A stretch of DNA of 64,000 nucleotides from Eudorina sp. 2006-703-Eu-15 (Eukaryota; Chlorophyta; Chlorophyceae; Chlamydomonadales; Volvocaceae), in the NCBI GenBank assembly GCA_003117195.1, contig BDSI01000119.1:147378-211377 (forward strand), read 5' to 3'. The notes under the pieces are model-generated. The model was not told the origin of the DNA and searched no databases. It saw only the letters and a list, made by a program, of their open reading frames with translations. Both the position numbers and the translations under genes were made by a program. Shown here in pieces: positions 33,913 to 45,500 of the stretch. How positions within the stretch are numbered: the stretch's first letter is position 1; the number at the start of each line of letters is the position of its first letter.

Positions 33913-34602
33913 GGCCCGCCGTCGGCTACGCTCAGCGCCGCCAGTCCCGCCGCCAGCACCAGAAACTGCATGCAGGGCCCGGACAGGGCCTGGTGCAGCA
34001 GTAAGGCGCTGGCGGCCCTGGCAGCAGGGCAAGACGACGCTTCATCAGGCCTCCCGGCATCCTGCATGAGTTCCAGTACGTACACCATCAAGGACTTAAA
34101 GGCGTCAGCTGCGGCTTCCCGCCAAAACTTGTCGTCTTCGGCGCCCGTGGCGCCGACTGACCCGGCATGCCCCGGCCCTCCTGTCACCCGCCCCGTCGTC
34201 GTCGTCGTCGTCTCCAGCCCCAGGCCCGCGATGACCGCCCGCGCCAAGTGCTCCAGCAGGTGAGTGTCCGCCAGGCTGGAAGCCAGCTCGCCCACGCGCC
34301 GCGGCGATGTGATCAGCTCGCCGAACGTGTTGCAGGCGGGCACGGTCTCGTCCCCCCTCGCCGCCACCCCGTGAGGACTGCATGGCGGCGCCACGGATTA
34401 CAGCCAACAGCAAGCTCAAGGCGATATTCGTGCGGTGCAGCTCCAGGAGCAGGCAAAGGGCTTCTGGTGGTGGTGCGGTGCTGACCGCAGGCGCCGTCGT
34501 CGATGCCTGTGTGGCCGCCGCTGCTGGGGCTGGGGTCGCGGCTGCAGCCAGGGTCGCGGGCATTTGTGCGGCCGAGCCGGTTGCGGCTGCGGGCAGATCC
34601 AT

Positions 34603-36501
34603 GGGATCGCCACCGGGAGGGGGCGTTGGTAGGGGGCCGTTTGGGGACTGCTTTCGCCATAGCCTGGAGTCTGGAGTCGGTTAATTGCATTCTGGTCGGT
34701 GCGAATGAGGTTTGGTTTGGTTAGGAGGTTTGGGTTAGGAGGTTTGGGTTAGGACTAGGAGGGTCCCGCAGTTCCACACCCGAACGAGGCCGCCCGGGGG
34801 CCCCTGCAGTTTCCCCTTCTCCCCCTCCCCCCCGCGCAGGAGGACGCCGCCCTGCTGCGGCGACCTGGGCGACCTGGGCGTAGATGCGCACAGGCCGCCC
34901 GACAACGAATGGATAGATTTCCAACCGCTGCTATCTAACGGACGCCGTACGAGACATGCACAGTTATATGTATGGCTAATTGGACATGCGGGCATGAGTA
35001 AAACGCCTGTGCTGATACGCGAGCTGTTCTCCGCAAACGTGCTTAAAAAATAACGCCCCGGCCCCCTCCCGCGTGCCGACTTTTGCGCGTATCGGGCTGC
35101 GGTTATTCCAGACAACGATTTTCTATTGTCTGTTTTTTCAAATACATGTCGGAGGATTGCATGTGAAAATAGTTCTATGATATTTGGGGGGAGGGACGCT
35201 CCTGTCGTCAACTGCTCGCGGTGTTTGGCAAAACCAAAATCAACGCATCGATTTCGTCGCAGCGCGCCTCCCCCGATGCCGCGGGGGCCACGCTTCCAAT
35301 ATTTGCTAACAAACAAATGGCGATAATGTTTATTGCGCCGTGGGCGTGCGTGGCTGAGATCGCGGCACTGGACCGGCAAAAGCCCCGTCAGCGCGGCCGG
35401 CGCCGGTGTCGAAGCACCGGCGCGATTGTTTTGGTGGTCGATCGACCCGTACTGTTCCGAGCGACCCATTGGTCATCTCCATGATCCTCCTCCGACACCG
35501 GTTCAGTCAGGCATTGCCGCTTGCAAACAAAAATTACTGTCGCCGCATGATTGTTTTCTGAATCCATCCCCATCCACAAAACGTTGCGGCCGCCGACCCT
35601 GTGCGACCTTTTTAACAACCTTTTTTGGGTGACCTCGCCGTCTCCAGCCGCGGTTATCAGCCGGTTGCCCAGGACGTCTCCAGAGCCTTTAGGGATCAGG
35701 AAGAAGGAGCCCCCATCATCAAGGCTGCCACGCGGTCCGCCGCCGACAGCCCACTGCTGGCAAGCGCTCGCAGCCGTCGCAGCTTGACTGTCTGCCGTTG
35801 CAGCAGCCTGATCTCACGGCCGCCAGAAGGGAAGAAGGTGATTCCGTGAGAGGTGACTCCGACAGCAGCAGGGGATCACTGCGAGGGGACATCCAGCAGC
35901 AGGGAGGCAGCGGCTTTATTTCCGTTGATTGTTTCAGATCGAGCTATCAGGGTCTCCGTCTGTGAGGACTGCGCCACGCTCGCAGAGGATTTCGCTTCTG
36001 TGAATTATTAATTGCGATCAGCAGCGTTTAAATCTTCAAAAGGGACAGGGAAGTCTTGCGCCGCGGGCAGGAGAGAACCAGTTCAGAGCGCGGATCGGCG
36101 GCCTTCCGTTACTTCGCTTCGCTTCGAGCCAGACACAGACAGACGGGGAGGGCCAAACGCACCGCGTCGCGGCGCAAACTCGTTCGCGGCTGAAATCTGC
36201 GCCGCCGCGCTCCACTAACGCTAGCTGGGGCTGCGAGCCTTTGCGCAGTGGACAACCACACATGCGTGGGTTTGATAGCACCTGCGGCGGAAGCCAAAAG
36301 CAGCCAAGCAGTAATAGAGCAGCAGCAGCTTAGCAGCCAATCGAGCAGCCATTAAAGCAAGGTGGCTCGCTCTCCCGGCGGGCTTCGTCAGCATGTAGGC
36401 ATGGCAGCCCGTTCGAGGAGGCCCCCACCCGTCGTCAATCTCTGATTTCGAACTCTCAACGTCCTACCTCGTAACTCCAGATCATCGGGTCTAGAGTCCA
36501 G
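34603..36501. other. intergenic region upstream of RLK-2 and of the MYND gene
   Basis: This divergent interval should hold both promoters. It starts with G-rich GTTTGGGTTAGGAG repeats (34713-34760) and is AT-richer from about 34990 to 36000 than the kinase genes. A 244-codon - strand frame (34735-35469) and a short one at 35650-35850 show no recognisable domain and are not called. No core promoter could be fixed. Confidence 0.55.
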
Positions 36502-39500
36502 ATGCGGCGGGCTCCACCGAAGGACCCCTCCTGGAGCAAACAGCAGCCCCCGAAGGTCCCCACCCCTGCTGCTGGGATGACGCTGCTCCATCTGACCTCT
36601 GACCCGCCCGCCGCCGCGGGCACCACCACTCCCACCTCCAACACCGCCGCGGGCACCTGTCGTCGGCCCGTCGGCCCCCTCGCGCCGCTCGGGGACAGGG
36701 GGCAGCAGCAGTGGCGGCACCGCCGCCGCCACGGCGGCGGCGGTGTAGCGGGTGAGCAGGCGCTGGCGGCGCTGATCGTACTGGCGGCGGCGGCGACTGC
36801 CGCCGCGGCCACCGCCGCCGTCGCGGCTTCCGTTGGATGCAGCGGCAGCGGCGGCCAGGGACTGTCGATGCTCAGCGGACCGCAGCGGCAGCGGCTGCCG
36901 AGGCCGCTGCTGCCACTTCCGCCACGACCACCACCACCAGCGGCGCTGCCGCCGTCGCAGCCGCCCGGCAGCATCGCCCCCGTCAGCGGCAGCGGCAGCG
37001 CGGCGGGGCCCCGCCGTCAGCTGCTGCAGACCAACGCCTCGGCGGCGGCGGCGGCGGCGACGGCGGCCAGCGGCGCCGCCAACACGACGGCCTACATGAA
37101 CGCCAGCGCATGTGCCGTACAACTGCAGTACATCGCGGGCGTGGGCGACCCCACCGACCCCTCGGTGCCGGTGTTCCAGGGCTTTTGGATCTTGACGCCC
37201 TCTCCCCGGGTGCGTGCGTGCGCGACCCATGGGACGGTGGGACCGCGGGACGGAGGTGCGGGTGGGATGAAACGCAGCAGCCAGGTCCCCCCTTCACGCC
37301 GCAGGACTGCGTGTGAAACACACGCATGCACCCATCCGCCTCACCCGACGCTTCCCCCCGCCCACTACTCCAACTCCTCCTCCAAGCCACCCACCCATCC
37401 ACACGTCCCCTCACCCCACCCGCTCCCTCCCCTCCCGCCCTCCCCCTGCCCTCCCCAGCTGCCCGCCATCCGCTCCTGGGCCCTGGGCTGGGACTTCACC
37501 GCGGGGGAGCGGCTGGTGTCCACGGGCGATGTGTTCAACGACACGGGCAGCGCAGCGACGCAGCCGGGGACGCAGCCGGCGGGCATCACCAATACGTCCA
37601 TTCGGGTGCGGACCGGGGAGGCCGGGGGCCAGAGGCGGAGAAGGGGCACACGGGGGCATAGGCTGACGGAGGAGTGGGGCGGATGCTATCTCGCGGGGGG
37701 AGGTGTGGAGCCGCCGCGACTGCGAGTGCGAAGGACCGCCTGGGGCCTGGACAGGCCGGGGTGTTGGGGTGCTATGGTGTGATGTCGCAGCGGGGTGGGC
37801 GTACAGGAGATTGGGATGAGGGATGGGGACATCCCGGGTGGGTGGGGTGTGTGTGTCGCTGCTCCTAGCTGGGGTGCGGAGGAACCCAACAGACGGTACC
37901 CACACCCAGGGGGCGACTGCACCCGGTTGGGGTGGTGTCCGTTGTCCGGTGTGGGTTGCCCCCTCGCTGAAGACACACAACCACGCTACACACCACCCCG
38001 CCCGCACCCCCGCCCACACCACCCCCCGGTCCCCCGCCCGCACCCCCGCCCTCAGGACGTCGGCAGCCTGTCGCAGCGCATCGCGGTGCTGGGTGAGTCA
38101 GGGACCCGGTCAGTCTGTCAGTCGGTCAGTCATCAGCGGTCAGTTGGTCGGTCAAGAGCCCCATAGGGGGGACGACAGCGGCGGTGAGGCTCCACTCGCT
38201 GAGAGCCGCACCGGACCCCGCGGCTGCCCCCACCACCCTATCCCTCCCTGTCCCACCACCACCCTGCCTACCAATTTCCTATACACCCCATCCCTCACCC
38301 TGCGCGCGCAAATGTAACCCCCACCCACCCACCCACCCATCCACCCACCCACCCACTAGGGAGCCCAGTGCCCAGTCCCCACACACGTCGGGGGCCGCCC
38401 GGCCAAGTGAGCCACCCCCATCCCGCCCATCCAGAGTAGGATAGGATAGGATAGGATACGACAGGATAGGATACCCTCCGCCTCGGAAGCTGCTTCCCGT
38501 CGCCTTACCTACCTACCTACCTACCTATCTGCCTACCTACCCCGGCAACTAGCTAATCCCAATCAACCACCCAACCACCTGCCGTACCTCCCCCCAGGCA
38601 CCGAGACATTGGTGGGCCGCGGCCCCGCCCTGGCTTTCGCCTTCATGGGCAACATCGGACCTCCGGGCAACCTCAGCAACGCCTCCTCGCCCTCCTCCCC
38701 CTCCTCCTCTTCCTCCTCCCCCTCCTCCTCCTCGCCCTCCTCCTCCTCCTCGCCCTCCGCCTCCCCCTCCTCCTCCTCCCCCGCGGCGCTGTTCACCGGA
38801 CCGCCCTCCACGCCGCTGCGGGTGGCCCCCGTCGCATCGGTCGAACTCAACACCATGCAGTGCCTGTCGCGGGGCACCACCACCCGCTTCATACCGGTGG
38901 GTGCTATGGGGCATCTGGCAGCAGGGATTAAATTGAAAAAAGGAATGAATCCGAGGGACAAGCAGTAGGGGGTACCGTAGACAGGGATAGTGACTGGTTG
39001 GAGGTCCGTCACCTGCATGCACCCCTCGAGGGGAGGAGGGGGAGGAGGCGGACTTGGGCCATCGGTCGTGCACCGATACCCATACCCGTACCACCCATAC
39101 CCACGACACATCGCCAGTGACCGTCCGCTGCACCCTTAGAGCCGTTCAATGGGGTTGAGCGAGCGTGTCGTGTCACAGCGATGTCGATAACCATCCGGGG
39201 TGGCACGTAGCAGCCCCGCAACTCCGCCCTTGCCCCTCCGCCCTTACCCCTCCGCCCTTACCCCTCCCCCCCCCGTCCTCGGCCCCGCTGCCCTGTTGTG
39301 CCCTGTCCCCCGCGGTTACGGCCCCCGGGTGCGGGTGCGGGTTGGTTGCGGGTTGGTTGCGGGTTGGTTGCGGGTTGGTTGCGGGTTGGTTGCGGGTTGG
39401 TTGCGGGTTGGTTGCGGCCGGTGGCGACTGCGGGGCTCAGGTGACTGCGGCGGCCGGCAGCCCGCCCGCCTCGCCGCCGCCCGTACAGGTTGCCGTACCG

Positions 39501-42500
39501 CTGCTGACGGATATACCCCGCGTGCTGGAGGTGGGTGGGTGGGTGGGTGAGTGGGTGGGTGAAGGGGAGGAGGAGGAGGAGGTGTTTGGGGTACAGGGTG
39601 GCGGCGGGGGTAGGTATGGCGGAATGGGTGTGGGCATATGGGGGGTGGGGTGGTGGGTGATCTGGGAGGACACGCGGTGGGGGGTTACGGCAGGTCTAAC
39701 CGACAACCAACACACCGAGATCCACAGATACACAGCCCATACGCAGTCACTTATGCCGAATATATATAAATATCTTTCGGCCGAATATATATTCATATCT
39801 TAAGATAGCCGCCCTGCTCAGTCACCGTTATATCACAACACCGCAACGGCTTTCCCTGGCGAGCAGGTGTCGTACATGCCCATCACGTACGTCACGGCGG
39901 CGGGGGCGTCCTCCGCCGCTTCCGTGTTCGTGGTGAACTCATTCACCCAGATGTACATCAAGTAAGGTGCCGGTGCGGTACGCCCGCTGTCGTACACCGT
40001 GCGGCCCTCACTTAAACCCGTTACATACACGGTGCTTTCGACGCGGCGCAATGACCCATGGGTCGAACACACCCGACCGGAAATGCGGTCACGGACTCCA
40101 GGGACTGCCGCCGTCGGGACCGCCACAACCACCTCATCACCACCACCGCCCGCACTCCTCGACCTCCTTCCCGATCAACCCCCTCCCCCCCCACACACAC
40201 ACACACTGGTGTGTGATCCACGCCTTGCCCCTCGATCCCCACACCCGCCACCTACTGCATGTTTGACCCGCACCCGCAGTGTCCCCCCGCTGCGGCCCGC
40301 GTCCCTCCCCGCCTCCTCTGCTCCGGCAGTCAGCGCTTCTGAAAACGGTTGCCAATGTATGACAGTATATTCCTTTCTTTGAAAGCTCGCACTCACCTTC
40401 CTCGCCTCGCTGCCTCTCGCCGCCGCGATCCTCTCCGACCGCTTGGTGGGTCGCTGGCTGGGTGGCTAACTGGCTGGGTGGGTGCCGCCGCCGCCGCCGC
40501 AACCCCACAGGATCATCAACACGGGCAGCCCGCAGGCCGTCCCTCTAGAGACCATCCGGGTAGGGCCGGGCTGAGGGCGGGCGGGCTGGCTGAGGGCGGG
40601 CGGGCTGGCTGAGGGCGGGCGGGCTGGCTGAGGGCGGGCGGGCTGAGGGCGGGCGGGCTGAGGGCGGGCGGGCTGAGGGGATGGAGGTGGGCCAAGGCGT
40701 TGAGGGCGAGGTAGAGGGCCAGGCGACCGGGGCAACCCGTGAGGGGATCCTCCCTGGAGGGCAAGCAGGGAGTGCTGCGGGACCTCGATCCCTCCATGTG
40801 GGCCTCAGGTGGTGGTGGTGGCGGGGGTGGTGGCGGGGGTGGTGGTGGTGGTGGGTGGTGGTGGGTGGTGGTGGGTGGTGGTGGTGGTGGTGGGTGGTGG
40901 TGGGGGGACCGGCGGCGGGTCCTGCGTGGGTGTGTGTGCAGGGGGGCCAGGGGGCTGCAGAACGAGGACGGGAGAGAGAGAGAGGGGAAGGAGACCACCA
41001 GTATCCCCCCCAGTGACCTCTCGCCCAAAAAACACCCGCATTCCCCCCGCCTCCCAACCGGAATCCAATCCTACCGGGATCCAATCCAACCGGGATCCAA
41101 TCTAACCGGGATCCAATCCGGATCCACAGATCAAGTACTGGTTCGACGGCCCGGATCCGTCCTGGAACCCGCCCGGCGCCTCCGCTGCCTCCTCCGACTA
41201 CACCATCCCGGACTACAGCACCTACGGCAGTAGCAGTGCCCCCAACGGCGGCAGCGACACAGGCAGCAGCGGCAGCAGCAGTAGCAGCAACTCGACGCTG
41301 CCGTTCGAGCTGTCGTGCTCGGACGCCACCTCGGCGCTTCGTGAGTGGGTTGGTTCAGAGGGGGAGGGCGGTGGGGTCCCGCGGTGTGGCCTTGAGACAC
41401 CCCCCCCCTTGCTGAATGAACGGAGGGGGATGCGGGTGGCGCAACCGGGAGGGAGGTTTTCAAAAGATCAGAACCCACACACACGTGGGGGGGTGGGGGT
41501 GGGGGTCTCCGGGGTTCGTTTCCGGGTTTGGGTTTCCTCGTCAACACCCACCCAGCGGGAGGTACCGATGGTTGGGGGCGGGGTGACGGCCCCTCCTTGA
41601 TCCTTCCGTCACGCCTCCTCCTCCTGCTACTGCTACTGCTGCGGCTGCTACTGCTGCTGTTACTGCGGCTGCTGCTTCCCCTCCCTCCTCCCCTGCCCCT
41701 CCTCCCCTGCCCCTCCTCCCCCTGCCCCCTCCCCTGCCCCCCTCCCCCTGCCCCCCTCCCCCTGCCCCCCTCCCCCTGCCCCCCTCCCCCTGCCCCCCCT
41801 CCCCCAGGCGGCGGCTGCAGCGCCCTGGTGTGGGTGTTCAGTCCGGGCCAGCCGGGTCTGAGGGGCGCCCGCTACGTCCTGGCCCTGGGCTTCAACCCGG
41901 GCTCGGGGGACCTACTGCCGCAGCAGCAGGACAACACCACCACCACAAACACCACCAATGTAACGAGCACTAGCAGCAGCAGTAACAGCAGCAGCTCCAC
42001 CGCTCCCGACGGCAACCCGCAGCTGGCCAGTGTGGAGCTCATCATCTCCATCGAGCTGACCACGCTGGGGAGGCTGGACGCCAGGCAGGACTACAGGTGA
42101 GTGTGTGGGGGGGGGTGAGGGGGTATAGGAAATTGGTGTACGGTACATAGTAGCGGGTGGGGGGTGGGACAGACGGGGCAGGCCGAGGGAGGAGAACGAC
42201 AGGAGGGAGGAGAGGAGTCAAAGTCAGGCCGGGCAGACCTTAGCTGCGGGGGTTGTTCTTGACACATGCATGCATAAGGCCCACACGTCCGAGTGTCCGC
42301 GTGTAGCTTGGATGCGGCGGCGACGATGGTGGGTGGTGATGGTGGTGATGGTGGTAGGGGGGACTAGGAGGGACTGGCATACGACGATGGCGGGGTGGTG
42401 ATGGTGGTGGTGATGGTGGTGATGGTTCAGGATGAGAGGGTTCTAGGGGTCCCCACCCCCACCGAGGGGGTAGGGTCATCTTGCCCGCCCCTGCCCCCCC

Positions 42501-45500
42501 GCCCCTGCCCCTCCCTCCCCCTCCCTCAGCTTCCTGGACACGCCCATCACCGGACAGCAGCTCGAGGGCAGCTTCAACAGCTCAGGAGGAGGAGGAGGCG
42601 GAGGCGGACAGGGCGCCCCGCTGGTCCTGGTGCTGAGGGACACGGAGCCCAACCCGCGGTGTGTGTGTGTGTGGGGGGGGGAGTGTGTGTGTGGCGGGTG
42701 GGGGGGGTTAGCGCGTGGCACGGAAGGATGGGTGGGTAGATGGATTGGGTTGGATCGTCTGCCCGGGCGGGATGCCCGTCCCCCGTATACAGTACGTTAA
42801 GGGGCACGGCACATCGTCCACACCGTCCACACCGCGCACAGTGCTGAGCCGGCTTCACCTGCCCCAAGGGGTCGCGCCCTCCCCCCTTCTCCTGGCAGCA
42901 GCGCAGTCTGAAGACGTCTACCATTCTCTCTCCTGTACCCCGCCCCCGGCTCTCACTACCGCCCCCCCTCTACCAATTCCCCTCGTCCCCTCCAGATCTT
43001 TTGCTCTGGCAGCAGCGCATCATGATCATGTTGACCACTTTTCCTACACTCCCTAACCCTCAACCCACCTCCCCCTACCCCCACCCCAATCAGGATCCCC
43101 GCCTACGTGGTGGGGGCCCTAGGGGAGGAGATCGCCTGGGGCTCACCGCCCGACCTGTCGCCGCAGCCGCCCTCGCCGCCCGCCACCCAGGGCCCGCCCC
43201 AGCCGCCGTACGACATCGAGGCCATCAATGCGCAACTGCCCGCGGGGAGCTACTGCCAGGAGACGGTGGACGGGGGCCTGGTGCGTCCCATGGGTCGGTG
43301 GAGGGGTACGATGGGGGGGGTCGGGGGTGCGTCCCGTGGGTCGGTTAATGCGTTACGACGGTTACGATGATTGCACAGCAGGGCATCCCCTGTTTGCGGG
43401 CGGCGGTGACGATCTGTGCAATGCTGGCGGACAGGGACTTCCGCCCCTTGTTCATTGCGTGTTTCGTGTTTCTTGGAATCCTGTCATCATGCCCAGGCGC
43501 CCCACCCTCTTGACCCTCTCTGGCCCGCTCACGCTCTTGAGCCCCTGACCCACCGCCTGGCCCGGTGGACGTCGTCACTTCGCTGGAGATCCTGGTACAG
43601 TCGAGTCTTTAACGGACCTTTGCTCTGGCAGCAGCGGCAGCAGCGCAGTATGCGAGCATGTCTACCAGTTTCCTGTACACCCCCTGGGCCCTGGCCCACC
43701 CCCTCTCTTGACCCTCTCTTGACCTCCCGCTACCCCCTCCAGCTGACCCACCCCGCGCACCCGCCCCTCTCTTACCCCCTGGCCCACCCCCTCTCTTACC
43801 CCCTGGCCCACCCCCTCTCTGACCCGACCCGCAGGACTGTCGCGCCATGGCGGTCTACTGCTGCTACACCGAGGGGACCGTCGTCACAGTCGCGCCCATT
43901 GGCCCCTTTGAGCCACTGAACCCGACGCCCCCGGGTGAGCTGCCCACAGCGGCCGACGTCCGGCCGCCGTCGCACACAGCCGCACTGGCCGCCGGCGTCT
44001 CCGTCGGCGGCGTCGTCGCCGCGGCGGCGCTGCTGCTCGCAGCAGGGTTGTGTCTGCGCCGCCGCCGTCGTACCGAGCGGGCGGGGGCCGCCGCCGGCGG
44101 CCAAGGCGGCCGCCGCCGTCAGCGACGGCGTCGGCCGGATGACGAGCGGCAGCGACTGACCCACGGCGGCAGCGCGAGTACGTCCGAGTGGCGAATGATG
44201 ACGCGTCTGGCGGCGGCGCTGCTGCCGGCCGCCTTCAAGCGCGCCGACAGCGGCGGCGGCGGCAGCAGCGCGAGCAGCTCGTCCGTCGACGCCGACGCCG
44301 CCGGGGGTGGCGGCGACGGCCGCGGCTGGCAGGCGGTGTTGATGGAGCTGCAGCGGCTGCAGCAGCAGCAGCCCTATCTTGTCACCTCGCACATACACGT
44401 TACGGCGAGCGAAGGTACGACGGGTTTTTTGTGTCGTACAGCACGATTTTGTGTTTGATATCGTACGGCACGCAAATACACGTGACGGCGAGCGAAGGTA
44501 CGACGGGTTGAAACCTAGGCCAACCCGACCGCTCTCTGGTGTGTTGAGGTGAGGGCCCCTGGCGGGCTGAGGAGTTGCGCAGCGACCATCCAAAATGAAC
44601 CTCACCCATATACACGGGGGGATGGATCACCCATATACACGGGGGGATGGATCACCCATATACACGGGGGGGCACGGGCAGCTGCCTAGCTCCTAGAACC
44701 GCCAGTGGTGGGCAACTCTCTGGAGCTGGGATGGATGCCATCGGTATGTATAATGAGAAGCCCACCCATAACCGCCCAGGCCAACTGTGTGTGTGCGCAC
44801 ATGTGTCGCGTGTCGCGGGGGGCTGTGGCCCCTGAGTGCTGTGGCCCCTTAGTGCATTAGTGCCTCAGTGCGCTGCGGCCGTCCCGCCCCCTTACTCCCA
44901 AGCCCTGAAATTGCCGACCGAACTGATACATCCCTCCTCTCCCAAGCTGTGGGCGATGCCGCCCTTGCTCTCTTCCACCCTACTTCCCTTCCTCCCCTAC
45001 TTCCCTTGCCCCGCCCCGTCCTCCTCCTCCTACTACTCCCCCCCAACGTGCCCTTCCTCCCCCCTCCCCCCGGCAGCCAGCGAGCTCCACTACGTGCTGG
45101 ACGCCGAGTGGTGGCAGGACAACGCGCCCTGGGAGGACGGACCCGTGGGTCTGTGCTTGCTGCCCAAGTGCCAGACCGTCCCGGCAAAGGCCTTCATGGC
45201 GCACGTGGCGGCGCTGTCGCCGCCCACCACTCAGGAGCTGAAACAGACGCTGGTGAGGGGTTTGACCGCCGCCGGCGGCGGCGGAGGCGGTCAGACCGAC
45301 GACGACAAGGCGGCGGCGGAGGGCCGCCGGGGCAGCGCCGCCGCCGCCGCGACGTTGGCCGCCGCCGACGAGCTGGCGGGACTTGACGACGACGACATAC
45401 GGCTGCGGATCCTCGTGTGAGTGTACGGACCGTACATCTGCCGTACACCGATCATGTCCGGGTGGAACACCGCAAACCTCCGCCGGTGGCCGACTGCGGT

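Larger units (their letters stand above)
30226..34602 (-). pseudogene. MYND-type zinc-finger gene, probably a pseudogene
   Basis: The C-terminal segment (stop 30226-30228) ends in a clear MYND finger: CANPACGN ... CGRCGKVSYCSRECQVAHWK ... HKAEC, matching C-x-x-C / C-x-x-C-x-x-x-YCS-x-x-C-Q-x-x-HW-x-x-H-x-x-x-C. MYND fingers bind zinc and usually mediate protein-protein contacts. Upstream on the - strand, protein-like blocks continue to a plausible ATG at 34602 (MDLPAAATGSAAQMP): helical blocks such as RVGELASSLADTHLLEHLAR, FKSLMVYVLELMQ, YDLVLSSLSVLRTV, PLLQLLVFGGKREVASFLAS and RWRVGVLLECRVLTVLGVAL. The blocks sit in different frames, with changes near 34370, 33780, 33540, 32240, 31900, 31560 and 30950, and an in-frame TAG interrupts a conserved block at 32130-32132. 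One real intron (about 32325-32895) holds a 19-bp minisatellite. Either a decayed gene or one with several unmodelled introns; decay is favoured because both flanking kinase genes keep frame throughout. Confidence 0.6.

Noticed and set aside
34735..35469. 244-codon frame on the - strand upstream of RLK-2
   Set aside because: No domain recognised and it crosses a clear composition change; could be an old element but nothing supports it.
35650..35850. Short - strand frame with RLLQRQTVKLRRLRALAS
   Set aside because: Protein-like pattern but flanked by stops within about 60 codons and no splice partners seen; too little to call.
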